The notes beneath the pieces were generated by a model. It saw only the letters and a list, made by a program, of their open reading frames with translations, made no database searches and was not told where the DNA came from. Positions 1-8,330 of a stretch of 64,000 nucleotides of DNA are shown here, piece after piece (within the stretch, counting starts at the first letter, position 1; every line of letters starts with the position of its first letter). The position numbers and the translations under genes were made by a program. The stretch comes from Microlunatus parietis (GTDB lineage Bacteria; Actinomycetota; Actinomycetes; Propionibacteriales; Propionibacteriaceae), in the NCBI RefSeq assembly GCF_013407955.1, contig NZ_JACCBU010000001.1, positions 1,364,001-1,428,000 of the forward strand. Direction: 5' to 3'.

Positions 1-159
1 ATTTACAGCGCCGTTGTCGCGCGAGGCCGAAAGCCTCGTAGCCGGTTCGCCGACCTCCTCATCGCGGCCGTCGCACTGGCAGAGGGCCTACCTCTGTTGA
101 CCCGGAACGCCCAAGACTTCGCCGGACTGGAAGGCCTGGTCGACGTCGTCGACGTGTGA
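1..159 (+). CDS. PIN-domain (VapC-like) toxin, C-terminal fragment
   Basis: The open frame enters from the left edge and ends at TGA 157-159, leaving 52 residues. It shows the end of a PIN-domain ribonuclease: an R-x-AD-LLIAAVAL helix, where the Asp is a conserved metal ligand of the family, then GLPLLTRNAQDFAGLEG, the typical C-terminal strand with a T-R-N and a D-F. VapC toxins of this class are Mg-dependent RNases paired with an antitoxin; the partner would lie left of the window. The family call rests on the fold signature only, so cognate antitoxin and target are unknown. Confidence 0.7.
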   Translation: MYSAVVARGRKPRSRFADLLIAAVALAEGLPLLTRNAQDFAGLEGLVDVVDV

Positions 160-171
160 TGCCAGCTCGGT

Positions 172-1239
172 TCACCGGCGCAGGCCCGACTCCGGGTCGA
201 AGCAGTGCAGGGTGGCGCGGGCGGTGTCGATCATGACCGGGTCGCCCGGGCGCAGCTCGCCGAAGCCCGGGACGCGGGCCGTGAACGGGGTGCCATCGAG
301 GTCGATGATCACGTCCGCGGCGTTGCCGAGCGGCTCGACCACGCGAACGGTTCCGTCCGCCTCGGTCGCCTTCGCGGGGCGGAGCCCGCACTCCTCCGGG
401 CGGAGCCCGACCCGGACCGGACCGCTGTGATCTTCGCCGGCCGCCAGCCGCAGCCGGGTGCCGGTGACCGCGAGCCGGCCCCGGTCGTCGGGCTCGGCGT
501 CCAGCAGGTTCATCCGCGGCTTGCCGACGAAGGACGCGACGAACTCGGTTGCCGGCCGGTGATAGATCTCGTACGGGGTGCCGTACTGCTCCAGCCGGCC
601 GCGGCTCATCACGGCGATCTTGTCCGACAGCGTCATCGCCTCCTCCTGATCATGGGTGACGTAGACGCTGGTCGCGCCGAGCTCGGCGTGCAACAGCTTC
701 AGCTCGCTGCGGGTCTGGTCCCGCAGCAACGCATCCAGATTGGACAACGGCTCGTCGAACAGGAACACCGCCGGCCGCCGGGCGATCGCCCGGGCCAGCG
801 CGACCCGCTGCCGCTGCCCGCCGGACAGCAGTCGCGGCCGCCGGTCCAGTACGTGCTCGATGTCCAGTCGCCGAGCCGCGTCGCGGACCCGCCGGTCCGT
901 CTCCTCCCGCGGCACCTTCCGCATCCGCAGCCCGAACGCGATGTTGTCGTAGACGCTCATGTGCGGATACAGCGCGTAGTCCTGGAAGACGAACGCAAGA
1001 TCGCGCTTGTCCGGCTCCAGGTCGTCCACCCGGTGTCCGTCGATCAGGATCTCGCCGGTGGAGACGTCCTCCAGTCCGGCGATCATGTTCAGCGTGGTCG
1101 ACTTGCCGCAGCCGGACGGGCCGAGCAGCGACACGAAATGCCCGTCGGCGATGGTGTAGTCGAGATCGTGCACGGCGACCGCGGCGCGCTTGCCGCGGCC
1201 GAACGACTTGCTGACGCCGACCAACTTGATCTCGGCCAT
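172..1239 (-). CDS. Sugar ABC transporter ATP-binding protein (UgpC/MsmK/MsiK family)
   Basis: This 355-residue ATPase energises CUT1 sugar importers at the inner face of the membrane. Walker A GPSGCGKST is at about 40-48, the Q-loop Gln near 86, the LSGGQ signature at 138-142, Walker B FLFDEP near 159-164 and the H-loop His near 196. The rest is a C-terminal TOBE/MalK-like regulatory region, which marks the MalK/MsmK class rather than amino-acid importers. The ATG at 1237-1239 directly follows the upstream permease gene (stop at 1242), so it is the last gene of an operon. It is the only importer ATPase in the window, although two more CUT1 systems at 27-31 kb and 38-42 kb lack one. In Streptomyces, one MsiK-type ATPase serves several importers, and the same may apply here (inference). 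Confidence 0.95.
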   Translation of the reverse strand: MAEIKLVGVSKSFGRGKRAAVAVHDLDYTIADGHFVSLLGPSGCGKSTTLNMIAGLEDVSTGEILIDGHRVDDLEPDKRDLAFVFQDYALYPHMSVYDNIAFGLRMRKVPREETDRRVRDAARRLDIEHVLDRRPRLLSGGQRQRVALARAIARRPAVFLFDEPLSNLDALLRDQTRSELKLLHAELGATSVYVTHDQEEAMTLSDKIAVMSRGRLEQYGTPYEIYHRPATEFVASFVGKPRMNLLDAEPDDRGRLAVTGTRLRLAAGEDHSGPVRVGLRPEECGLRPAKATEADGTVRVVEPLGNAADVIIDLDGTPFTARVPGFGELRPGDPVMIDTARATLHCFDPESGLRR

Positions 1240-1241
1240 GA

Positions 1242-2090
1242 TTATCCCTTCACCGCACCCTCGACGAGGCCACGGATGATCCACTTCTGGGCCAGCAGTG
1301 CCAAGATCAACACCGGCACCGCGGTGATCACGCCGGCGGTCGCCGCCGACGTGTAGTCCATCGCGAAGAGTCCCTGGAACGCCGCGGTCCGGACCGGCAG
1401 CGTCACCGCCTTGCTGGTGGTCAGCACCTTGGCCAGGAAGAAGTCGCTCCAACTGGTGATGAAGGCGAGGATCGCGGTCGCGGCCATCCCCGGCGCGGCC
1501 AGCGGTACGGCGATCCGGGTCAGCACCTGGAGCCGGTTGCAGCCGTCGATCCGCGCGGCCCGTTCCAGGCTCGGCGGCAGGTCGGCGAAGAAGCCGACCA
1601 TCATCCAGACCACCAGCGGCAGGATGAACGCCGTGTACGTGATGATCAACCCGACCAGGTGGTCGTAGCCGCCGAAGGCGCGGAGCAGGATGAACAGCGG
1701 CACGGCGAGCACGATCACCGGGATCGCCTGCACGGTGAGCATGCCGAGCAGCAGCGCCTGCCGGCCGCGGAACCTGGTCCGGGCCAGGACGTAGGCACAC
1801 GCCGAGCCGAGCGTCATCGTGATCACCGTGGTGGCGATCCCGACGATCGCCGAGTTCGCCATCGGCACCAGGAACGAGCCGTCCGCCAGCAGCCTCCGGT
1901 ACGAGTCGAGGGTGACCGCCCCGACCACGAATCCCTCGCCCTGCAAGGCCTCCGGCGGGTACAGGCTGTAGACCACCATCCAGCAGAACGGCGCCAACAG
2001 GTAGATCAACAACAGCACCACCAGGGCTCGGTGGACGACGGTGCCGAGCAGCCGCCGCCTGCCGCGCCTTGAGCGTGTCGAAGGGTTCAT
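1242..2090 (-). CDS. Carbohydrate ABC transporter permease (MalG-type, CUT1)
   Basis: This 282-residue membrane protein has six hydrophobic segments. The EAA loop (E-R-AARIDGC) sits near 177-196, where it docks on the ATPase. It is the second permease of a sugar importer and its start overlaps the stop of the first by ATGA (2087-2090), which implies translational coupling. The N-terminus is odd: residues 2-9 (NPSTRSRR) are encoded by a copy of the 18-bp dispersed repeat found throughout the window. The substrate cannot be told from sequence; the neighbouring Gfo/Idh oxidoreductase suggests a sugar or inositol-like compound. Confidence 0.93.
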   Translation of the reverse strand: MNPSTRSRRGRRRLLGTVVHRALVVLLLIYLLAPFCWMVVYSLYPPEALQGEGFVVGAVTLDSYRRLLADGSFLVPMANSAIVGIATTVITMTLGSACAYVLARTRFRGRQALLLGMLTVQAIPVIVLAVPLFILLRAFGGYDHLVGLIITYTAFILPLVVWMMVGFFADLPPSLERAARIDGCNRLQVLTRIAVPLAAPGMAATAILAFITSWSDFFLAKVLTTSKAVTLPVRTAAFQGLFAMDYTSAATAGVITAVPVLILALLAQKWIIRGLVEGAVKG

Positions 2091-3010
2091 GATCGTCCTC
2101 CGCTGTCGCCGCGCTGCCGGAAGATCGCGATCCAGACCACGGTCACCACGATCACCAGCACCATGGTGACCACGGCCATCGCCGCGCCGTACCCCCGATC
2201 GAGATAGCTGAACGAGGTCAGGTAGGCGAGGAAGTTGATCGTCGTGGTCCCCTCGGCCGGCCCGCCTGAGCCGCCGGTCAGGACGAAGATCGTGTCGAAC
2301 ACCTTCAGCGACCACATCGACTGCACGACCAGCGCGAACAGGATCGGGCCGCGCAGGTTCGGCAGCGTCACCCGGGTGAACCGCTGCCACGGTCCGGCGC
2401 CGTCGATCACCGCCGCCTTGTAGATGTTCGCCGGGATGCCCTGCAGGCCGGCCAGCATCAACAGGCAGAGGAACGGCAGCAGCTTCCACAGCTCGGCGAA
2501 GATCAACACGTTCATGGTGAGCCCGGGATCGGCCAGCCACTGCACCCGTTCCGGGACCACACCCAGCCGCAGCAGGACGGTGTTCGCGATCCCGCCCGGC
2601 CCGTCGAAGATCACCTTCCAGATGATCCCGTTGACCACCGGCGGCACCGCCCACGGCACCAGCAGCAGCACCCGGGCCATGGTCCGGCCGCGGAACTCCC
2701 GGTTCAGCAGGACCGCGATCGCGACGGCGAGCGCGACGCCGCCGAGCACAGTGAACACCGAGAAGTAGAGGGTCCGGCCCAGAGCGGCCAGGAACTGCCC
2801 GTCGGTGACCAGCTCCGCGTAGTTGCCGAAGCCGACGAACGGCCGGACGCCGGCGATCTTGTCGTTCCACTGGAAGCCGGACATGTAGAGGGCGTACCCC
2901 ATCGGATAGCCGAGCAGCGCCACCACGATCGCGACCGCGGGCAGCGCCATCAGCGCCCCGAACCGGACGTCCCGGAGCCGGCGGACGTCCGTCCTGCTGG
3001 CAACGCTCAT
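2087..3010 (-). CDS. Carbohydrate ABC transporter permease (MalF/UgpA-type, CUT1)
   Basis: This 307-residue permease has six transmembrane segments and an EAA loop (NIYKAAVIDGAGPW) near 195. I chose ATG 3008-3010 because GGAAG lies 5 nt before it. A GTG two codons upstream (3014-3016) is in frame but abuts the ribosome site. It follows the binding-protein gene by about 33 nt and overlaps the next permease by 4 nt. It forms the heterodimeric channel with the MalG-type partner. Confidence 0.93.
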   Translation of the reverse strand: MSVASRTDVRRLRDVRFGALMALPAVAIVVALLGYPMGYALYMSGFQWNDKIAGVRPFVGFGNYAELVTDGQFLAALGRTLYFSVFTVLGGVALAVAIAVLLNREFRGRTMARVLLLVPWAVPPVVNGIIWKVIFDGPGGIANTVLLRLGVVPERVQWLADPGLTMNVLIFAELWKLLPFLCLLMLAGLQGIPANIYKAAVIDGAGPWQRFTRVTLPNLRGPILFALVVQSMWSLKVFDTIFVLTGGSGGPAEGTTTINFLAYLTSFSYLDRGYGAAMAVVTMVLVIVVTVVWIAIFRQRGDSGGRS

Positions 3011-3043
3011 GATCACTTCCTTCGCACGGTGCTGGACGGCGGC

Positions 3044-4378
3044 TCAGCGAGGCAGGTACTTGGCGACCAGTTCCTTGGTGCCGGCCGCCGTCGCGTCCAG
3101 CGCTTCCTTGGGCGTGATCTTGGCGTTCATGGCCTGATTGAGCTGCACCGAGAGAAGTTGATCAAGCTCGCTGGACCATGGCGTTCCGTACCGCTTGGTC
3201 GCGTACTCCGTCGTCTGCTGGTAGGTGGCGAGCACCGGCAGCGCCGCCAGGCTGTCCGGATCGGTCAGCACGGACTCCGAGACCGGGAACCAGCCCTCGC
3301 CGGCGACGATCTCGCGCTGCACCTCGCCGGTCGCGACGAACTGCAGCCAGGCCAGCGCGGCCTCCTTGTTCTTGGAGAACTTGCTGATCGCGAAACCCTC
3401 CGAGCCGTCGATCGTCGCGGACCGAACGCTGATACCCGGGATCAGCCCGTTGCCCACCGTGTCCGCGTCCAGTGACGACTTCTCCCCCGTCGCCACCGAC
3501 CACTGGAACGGCCAGTTGAACACGATCGACACCCCGCCGCGCGCGAACAGGTCTGCGAGGTCGGCCGAGTGGCTGAGCTGCAGCGACGACGGGTCCATCA
3601 CCTTGTGCACCTGGAGCAGCTCGACCAGCCGGGTCAGGGCCTCGACGCCGGCCTCGTCGTTGAAGATCGGCTGGTAGTCGGCGTCGTACATCTTGCCGCC
3701 GTTCAGCAGCAGCATCCGGAGGAAGTTCTGGTACGCGCCCGCCGGATTCCCCAGATCACAGGCGAATCCGTAATGATCATCGGTGGTGAGCTGCTTGGCC
3801 GCCGCGACGAACGCGTCCCAGCTCTCCGGCCCGGTGTCCGGGTCCAGCCCGGCCTTCGCGAAGGCGGTCTTGTTCCAGAACATCGTCTGCACACTGGAGA
3901 ACTTCGGCAGTCCGTACACCTTGTCCTGCCAGCTCACCGCGTCCAGCGCCGGTTTGATCAAGTCGCCCGGCACGGCTGACGGGTCGAGTTCCTGCAGCCA
4001 GCCCGCCTGGCCGAACTCGGCCGACCAGCCCGCCCAGGTCATCACGATGTCGACGCTCGAGTCCTGGGCAGCGAACAGGGTGGCGTAACGATCATGGAGG
4101 TCGTTGAAGTTGCCCTGGGTGTAGGAGGCGATCTTGATCCCGGTCGCCTTCTCGAACGCCGCGATCGTCGACTTCTGGAACGTCGTATTGGTGTTGTCGT
4201 CGATGATCGTGAGCTGCCCGGTCGGCTGGGCGCCCGGCTTGAGCGGCGCGTCACCGCCGGCCGGCGCGCTGCCGGTGCCCGGGTCGTTGGCGCTCACGCA
4301 ACCGCCGAGGGCCAGGCCACCGGCGGCCAGACCGCCGAGCTGCAGCGCCGAGCGGCGGGTGAAGGTGGTGTTCGTCAT
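3044..4378 (-). CDS. Extracellular sugar-binding lipoprotein (family 1 SBP)
   Basis: This 444-residue binding protein delivers substrate to the two permeases. The N-terminus has twin arginines (TRRSALQL) and a lipobox ALGGC with the lipidated Cys at 27, which suggests Tat export and membrane anchoring. The body reads as a typical CUT1 binding protein, including the GLPKFSSVQTMFWNKTAFAKAG segment common to sugar SBPs (given here in pieces: GLPKFS, then FWNK). The start is preceded by AAGGAGCGCACC. It lies 23 nt after the Gfo/Idh gene. Substrate not determinable. Confidence 0.92.
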   Translation of the reverse strand: MTNTTFTRRSALQLGGLAAGGLALGGCVSANDPGTGSAPAGGDAPLKPGAQPTGQLTIIDDNTNTTFQKSTIAAFEKATGIKIASYTQGNFNDLHDRYATLFAAQDSSVDIVMTWAGWSAEFGQAGWLQELDPSAVPGDLIKPALDAVSWQDKVYGLPKFSSVQTMFWNKTAFAKAGLDPDTGPESWDAFVAAAKQLTTDDHYGFACDLGNPAGAYQNFLRMLLLNGGKMYDADYQPIFNDEAGVEALTRLVELLQVHKVMDPSSLQLSHSADLADLFARGGVSIVFNWPFQWSVATGEKSSLDADTVGNGLIPGISVRSATIDGSEGFAISKFSKNKEAALAWLQFVATGEVQREIVAGEGWFPVSESVLTDPDSLAALPVLATYQQTTEYATKRYGTPWSSELDQLLSVQLNQAMNAKITPKEALDATAAGTKELVAKYLPR

Positions 4379-4401
4379 GGTGCGCTCCTTCGTCGGAGTG
4401 G

Positions 4402-5424
4402 TCAGATTTCCTGCGGCAGCCCGCTCTCCAGGCTGGTGTGCACCGCGGCGATGGCCGCGGTGATCATGCGGCCGGCGGCGATGCCGGGAAGATCGCGCTC
4501 CGCGCCGTTCAGGACGGCGATGAAGTCGCCGATCATGTCGACGCCGAGACCGCGGAGTTCGTCGTAGTGGCGGTAGCCGCCGAGCTGCACCCACTGGCCG
4601 CCGGCGGCGTCGTAGCGGGTCAGCCCGCTGTCGGAGATGTTCAGCCGGAAGCTGGTCGTGTCGGTGTTGAGTTCGTACCGGAAGTCGAAGACCGCCGGCA
4701 GCGACGTCGGCAGCACCCACTGCGAGTTGAGCACGGTCACCGAGCCGTCGGCCATCGTGAAGGTCGCCGTGATCGCGTCCCAGGTGTCGACACCGCGCTC
4801 CGGCAGGACCCGCTTCACTCCGCGGGCGAAGACGCTGACCGGGCGACCGCCGGACAACCAGCAGGCAAGATCAAGACTGTGCGGCATCAGGAACCAAGCC
4901 GGGGAGCTCTGCGCCGCCCAGGACAACATCTGAGTGGGGACGAAGATCGTGTCGTTCAGATTGATCACCTGGTTGACCACGGCTCCGGCCTCGCCCGCCG
5001 CGAGCTGCCGGCGCACCTCGGCGAAGCGTGGGTTCCAGCGGTTCTCGAAGGCGATCATGATCTTGGCGCCGTGTGCTTCGGCCGCCGCGGCGATCGCGTC
5101 GGCGTCGGCGACCGTGGTGGCCAGCGGCTTCTCGATCATCAGGTCGAGGCCGTGCTCCAGGCACCGCACCGCGGCCTCCCGATGGGCGAAGTCCGGGGTG
5201 GCGATCACGGCCGCCGTGAGGTCCGGGTGGGCCGCCAGCATTGCGTCGAGGTCCGGCTGGACCGGCACGCCGAGTTCGGTGCCGGCTCGCTCGCGTACCG
5301 CCGGATCGGGGTCACAGACGGCGACCAGGTCGGCCTGCGGATGCTGCCGGATCGCCGCTGCGAACAGCGCTCCGCGGATTCCGCCTCCCACGACCCCGAA
5401 GCGCGGCCGGCCGGCTGTTGGCAT
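4402..5424 (-). CDS. Gfo/Idh/MocA-family NAD(P)-dependent oxidoreductase
   Basis: This 340-residue enzyme has an N-terminal Rossmann motif (GVVGGGIRG, residues 10-18) and the family's E-K-P motif at 98-100, with the catalytic Lys at 99. Members oxidise sugars, sugar acids or inositols. It is the promoter-proximal gene of importer operon 1, so it probably acts on the imported compound. ATG 5422-5424 was chosen; a TTG codon precedes it, with AAAGGGTGATC as ribosome site. It is divergent from the ROK regulator. Confidence 0.9.
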   Translation of the reverse strand: MPTAGRPRFGVVGGGIRGALFAAAIRQHPQADLVAVCDPDPAVRERAGTELGVPVQPDLDAMLAAHPDLTAAVIATPDFAHREAAVRCLEHGLDLMIEKPLATTVADADAIAAAAEAHGAKIMIAFENRWNPRFAEVRRQLAAGEAGAVVNQVINLNDTIFVPTQMLSWAAQSSPAWFLMPHSLDLACWLSGGRPVSVFARGVKRVLPERGVDTWDAITATFTMADGSVTVLNSQWVLPTSLPAVFDFRYELNTDTTSFRLNISDSGLTRYDAAGGQWVQLGGYRHYDELRGLGVDMIGDFIAVLNGAERDLPGIAAGRMITAAIAAVHTSLESGLPQEI

Positions 5425-5454
5425 CAACGATCACCCTTTCCAAGACTTCCCGAG

Positions 5455-5481
5455 GTATGTTTGTTGTGAAACCATACATAC
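5455..5481. promoter_or_regulatory. Inverted repeat between operon 1 and its ROK regulator
   Basis: GTATGT at 5455-5460 and ACATAC at 5476-5481 form a perfect 6-bp inverted repeat with a 15-bp spacer. It lies in the 141-bp gap between the divergent Gfo/Idh and ROK genes. This is an AT-rich patch in very GC-rich DNA, a good place for a shared operator and promoter elements. Binding by the adjacent ROK protein is inferred from position. Confidence 0.4.
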
Positions 5482-5565
5482 TGTCGGCGGGATCGTCGAG
5501 AGGACACCGGTGACGATCCCGTTACGGCGGCGATGATGGTGCAGTCACGAGATCGGAGGCAGCGG

Positions 5566-6756
5566 GTGACGACGATCGGCCCGACCCGGAAGCCAGGCCT
5601 GCTCAGCCCGGCGGCGATGGGACGCACCAATCGATCCCGGGTGCTGGAGCTGCTGCATCGCGACGGCCCTTCGTCCCGCGCCCAACTGGCCCGAGCCCTT
5701 CAGGTGAACCGGGCCACGATCACCTCGATCCTGCAGCCCCTGATCGACAACGGCACCCTGGTCGAGGGCGCGTCGGTCGCCGCCTCACCGGCCGGTGGGA
5801 AGCCGGCCCGGCCGGTCTGGTTCCGGCCCGACGGCCCGGAGCTCGGCTCGATGCGGATCGCGCCGCACGCGATCATCGGGGCCCGGCTGGGCGTCGACGG
5901 CACCATCCGGCACCAGGCCGAGCGCCCCATCGACGCCGGCGCGCCGCTGGCCGAGATCGAACGGACGATCTTCGCCGTCGCGCACGAGTGCTTCGACGAC
6001 GCCACCCTGCTCGGCGTCGGCATTGCGGCGTCCGGCACGATCAACACGGCGAGCGGCTCGATCATCTCGCTCCAGCTGGCCCCGGTGCTGAACCACTACC
6101 CCGCCACCGAACGGCTGGGCCGCGAGCTGGGCGTACCGGTCTACATCGATCATCATCCGCGGGTGCAGGCGCTCGGCGACAAGTGGTTCGGCCACGGCCG
6201 CGGGCTGGCCAGCTTCGCCTCCGTCTACACCGGCGAGGCACTCGGCTTCGGGCTCGTGTACGACCACGAGATCGTCCGTGGCGAACAGGGCGCGGGCGGC
6301 GAGTACGGTCACACCGTCGTGGACCTGCACGGCCTGCCCTGCCCGTGCGGTCGGATCGGCTGCTGGGAGACGATCGCCACCCTGACCTGGCTGCGTGCCG
6401 AGGCCGAACGGCGCGGGCTGCCCGAGCCGACCATGATCGACTGCGGCCGGCTCACCGAGCTCGCCGACCAAGATCATCCCGGCGCCGCCGACCTGCTCCA
6501 GCTGTACGCCCAGAACCTCGCCGTCGGGCTGGCCAACAACGAGCAGATGATCGCTTCCGGCCGCTACCTGATGCACGGCGACGTCTGCGCCGGCGGGACC
6601 CGGATGCGCGACCTGCTGGAACGCTGGCTGGTCGCCTACAGCCCGGACCGGGACGGCGTCACCCCGACCGTGATCATGGCCGACCCGACCGAGCGGATGA
6701 CCCTGCTCGGCGGCGGCGCCCTCGCCCTCTCGGCCGCCTTCGCCTCGATCCTCTGA
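5566..6756 (+). CDS. ROK-family transcriptional regulator
   Basis: This 396-residue protein has an N-terminal winged helix (RVLELLHRDGPSSRAQLARA) and a C-terminal ROK domain. The zinc cluster C-P-C-G-x-x-G-C-W-E is near 259-268, with its His in GGEYGH just before it. The sugar-kinase catalytic N-D pair is missing: the segment reads IDHHPRVQALGD, so a sugar-sensing repressor without kinase activity is likely. GTG 5566 was chosen over ATG 5533 because GGAGG lies 6 nt upstream of it. It is divergent from operon 1 and is its probable regulator. Confidence 0.9.
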   Translation: MTTIGPTRKPGLLSPAAMGRTNRSRVLELLHRDGPSSRAQLARALQVNRATITSILQPLIDNGTLVEGASVAASPAGGKPARPVWFRPDGPELGSMRIAPHAIIGARLGVDGTIRHQAERPIDAGAPLAEIERTIFAVAHECFDDATLLGVGIAASGTINTASGSIISLQLAPVLNHYPATERLGRELGVPVYIDHHPRVQALGDKWFGHGRGLASFASVYTGEALGFGLVYDHEIVRGEQGAGGEYGHTVVDLHGLPCPCGRIGCWETIATLTWLRAEAERRGLPEPTMIDCGRLTELADQDHPGAADLLQLYAQNLAVGLANNEQMIASGRYLMHGDVCAGGTRMRDLLERWLVAYSPDRDGVTPTVIMADPTERMTLLGGGALALSAAFASIL

Positions 6757-6764
6757 AGGTTCGA

Positions 6765-7019
6765 TCAACCTGTCCAAATGACACGCAGAACTGCGACCCG
6801 CCGCTGATCCTCAAGGACCATGTAGATCACCAGGCCTTCGCTCCCGGGCCCGAACGGAAGCGTCCTGAGGTTGGCGTCAGGCCGCAGCCGGTCATAGGCA
6901 TCACCACTCCATGGAGCCACCCCGAGGGTGGCCACCACTTCCGCGTATTTCGCGATGGCCTCCCCAGGCAAGGCAGCGACCTGCTTCTGGGCTGCCGGGT
7001 CTGACTCGACGGAGTACAT
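6765..7019 (-). CDS. RelE/ParE-superfamily toxin-like protein
   Basis: This 84-residue protein has the RelE/ParE architecture: an N-terminal strand (MYSVESDPAAQKQVAAL), a helix, then L-R-P-D-x-N-L-R-T-LPF and a closing strand pair (IYMVLEDQRRVAVLRVIW). Family members are mRNA interferases or gyrase poisons. Its ATG immediately follows the TAG of the DUF6247 gene (TAGATG), so the two are co-translated with the putative antitoxin first. Toxicity is inferred from family and arrangement, not shown. Confidence 0.65.
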   Translation of the reverse strand: MYSVESDPAAQKQVAALPGEAIAKYAEVVATLGVAPWSGDAYDRLRPDANLRTLPFGPGSEGLVIYMVLEDQRRVAVLRVIWTG

Positions 7020-7331
7020 CTAGAGGCCGAGCCGAGCCTTAGTTACACTCCACGGCTCGGTGGCGATATCGCCGCCCGAGGCGAGCACCTCGGCATTCCT
7101 CAGCATTTGACGATGTGCAGCCGGGTCCTGGGACGACCACGCGACCCGCTGCCAGCGGCGCAGGAAGGAATGAATGACCGTGAGGTCAAGACTCTCCGTC
7201 GCCTCTGCCATCACTTGACGGAACTCGCTATCGAAATGGCCGACCTCCTCCGGCAGCAAAGCAGCTCGGATCGCCCGCGGGGTCGGTTCAGGTGGAGGTT
7301 GCTGCCCCTCGGAGTGCGCGCTGACCGTCAT
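7020..7331 (-). CDS. DUF6247-like protein, putative antitoxin partner
   Basis: This 103-residue soluble protein has a pattern I recognise as DUF6247: RAALLPEEVGHFDSEFRQVM, then a helix with LRRWQRVAWSSQDP and AHRQML. Such proteins are common in actinobacteria without assigned function. It lies directly upstream of, and abuts, the RelE-like gene, which suggests an antitoxin or neutraliser role. No HTH or ribbon-helix-helix is evident, so it may not autoregulate in the usual way. Confidence 0.6.
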   Translation of the reverse strand: MTVSAHSEGQQPPPEPTPRAIRAALLPEEVGHFDSEFRQVMAEATESLDLTVIHSFLRRWQRVAWSSQDPAAHRQMLRNAEVLASGGDIATEPWSVTKARLGL

Positions 7332-7367
7332 ATCGCCATCGTAGACCTGACAACTGACGGCGCCGAG

Positions 7368-8330
7368 CTATGGCCAGCGGGCGCCCAGGGAGATCATGCC
7401 GAGGGCGGCCAGGATCGCGAAGGCGAGGCCGAAGCCGGCGTAGCGCTCGGTGACCTCCTGCTCCACCTTCTCGGTGCCGACGGAGGTGCCGATGTCGGCG
7501 TAGACCTCCTTCAGCTGACCGGCCGACCGGGCCTCGTAGGCCTCACCGCCGGTGATCTTGGCGATCCGTTGCAGCTCGGCCAGGTCGACCGGCACCCGTT
7601 CGATCCGACCGCCGATCTCGATGGTGCCGGTCTGGGTGCCGTACGCGATCGTGTAGATCGGCACCTTCTGGGCCTTCGCCTGCTCGGCCGCGGTCGCCGA
7701 GGACCGGCCGAGCTGGGTCTTGCCGTCGCTCAGCAGCACGATCCGGGCCGGCACCGGCGCTTTCGGGTCGTCCGGGTCTGGCGGCACCTGGGTCAGGGCG
7801 GCCAGCGACGTGTAGATGCCCTCGCCGATCGCCGTGCCCTGGTCGGGCTGCAGGTCGCGGATCGCGGCGGTGACGACGTCCCGGTCGGTGGTCGGCGGGA
7901 CCAGCGTCGAGGCCGTACCGGCGAACGAGACCAGCGACACGTTGAACTTGGCTGGCAGCGAGTTCACGAAGTCGGCCGCGGCCACCTTCGCGGCGTCGAA
8001 CCGGTTCGGCTGGACGTCCTCGGCGAGCATGGACAGCGAGATGTCGATCGCGACCACGATCGTGGCCCGCTGCCGCGGCACGGCGACCTCGTCCTTCGGT
8101 TTCGCGAATGCCACGGTGAGCGTGGCCAGGCTGAGCACCGCCAGCCCGACCGCCACGTGCCGCAGCCAGGTCCGCTCCTTCGGGATCACGAAGTCGAACA
8201 TGCTGCGCCCGGAGGTGTTGCTGCGCTGCTTCTTGCGCCAGATCAGGAACAGGTAGACGCCGACCAGCGCCGGCACCAGCAGCAGCAACAGCAGCCGGAG
8301 CGGCTCCATGAAGGCGATCATCGGAATCAT
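7368..8330 (-). CDS. vWA-domain membrane protein (BatB-like)
   Basis: This is a roughly 320-residue protein with two N-terminal hydrophobic segments, a von Willebrand A domain and a C-terminal membrane segment (YAGFGLAFAILAALGMISLG). The MIDAS metal site is intact: D-I-S-L-S in VVAIDISLSM, the Thr in GTAIGEGI and the Asp in LLSDGK. The start at 8328-8330 overlaps the stop of the upstream paralogue (TGATG); an ATG at 8337-8339 is possible. It is the last gene of a MoxR-DUF58-vWA-vWA operon of the kind linked to cofactor insertion, envelope stress or aerotolerance. The client is unknown. Confidence 0.85.
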   Translation of the reverse strand: MIPMIAFMEPLRLLLLLLVPALVGVYLFLIWRKKQRSNTSGRSMFDFVIPKERTWLRHVAVGLAVLSLATLTVAFAKPKDEVAVPRQRATIVVAIDISLSMLAEDVQPNRFDAAKVAAADFVNSLPAKFNVSLVSFAGTASTLVPPTTDRDVVTAAIRDLQPDQGTAIGEGIYTSLAALTQVPPDPDDPKAPVPARIVLLSDGKTQLGRSSATAAEQAKAQKVPIYTIAYGTQTGTIEIGGRIERVPVDLAELQRIAKITGGEAYEARSAGQLKEVYADIGTSVGTEKVEQEVTERYAGFGLAFAILAALGMISLGARWP

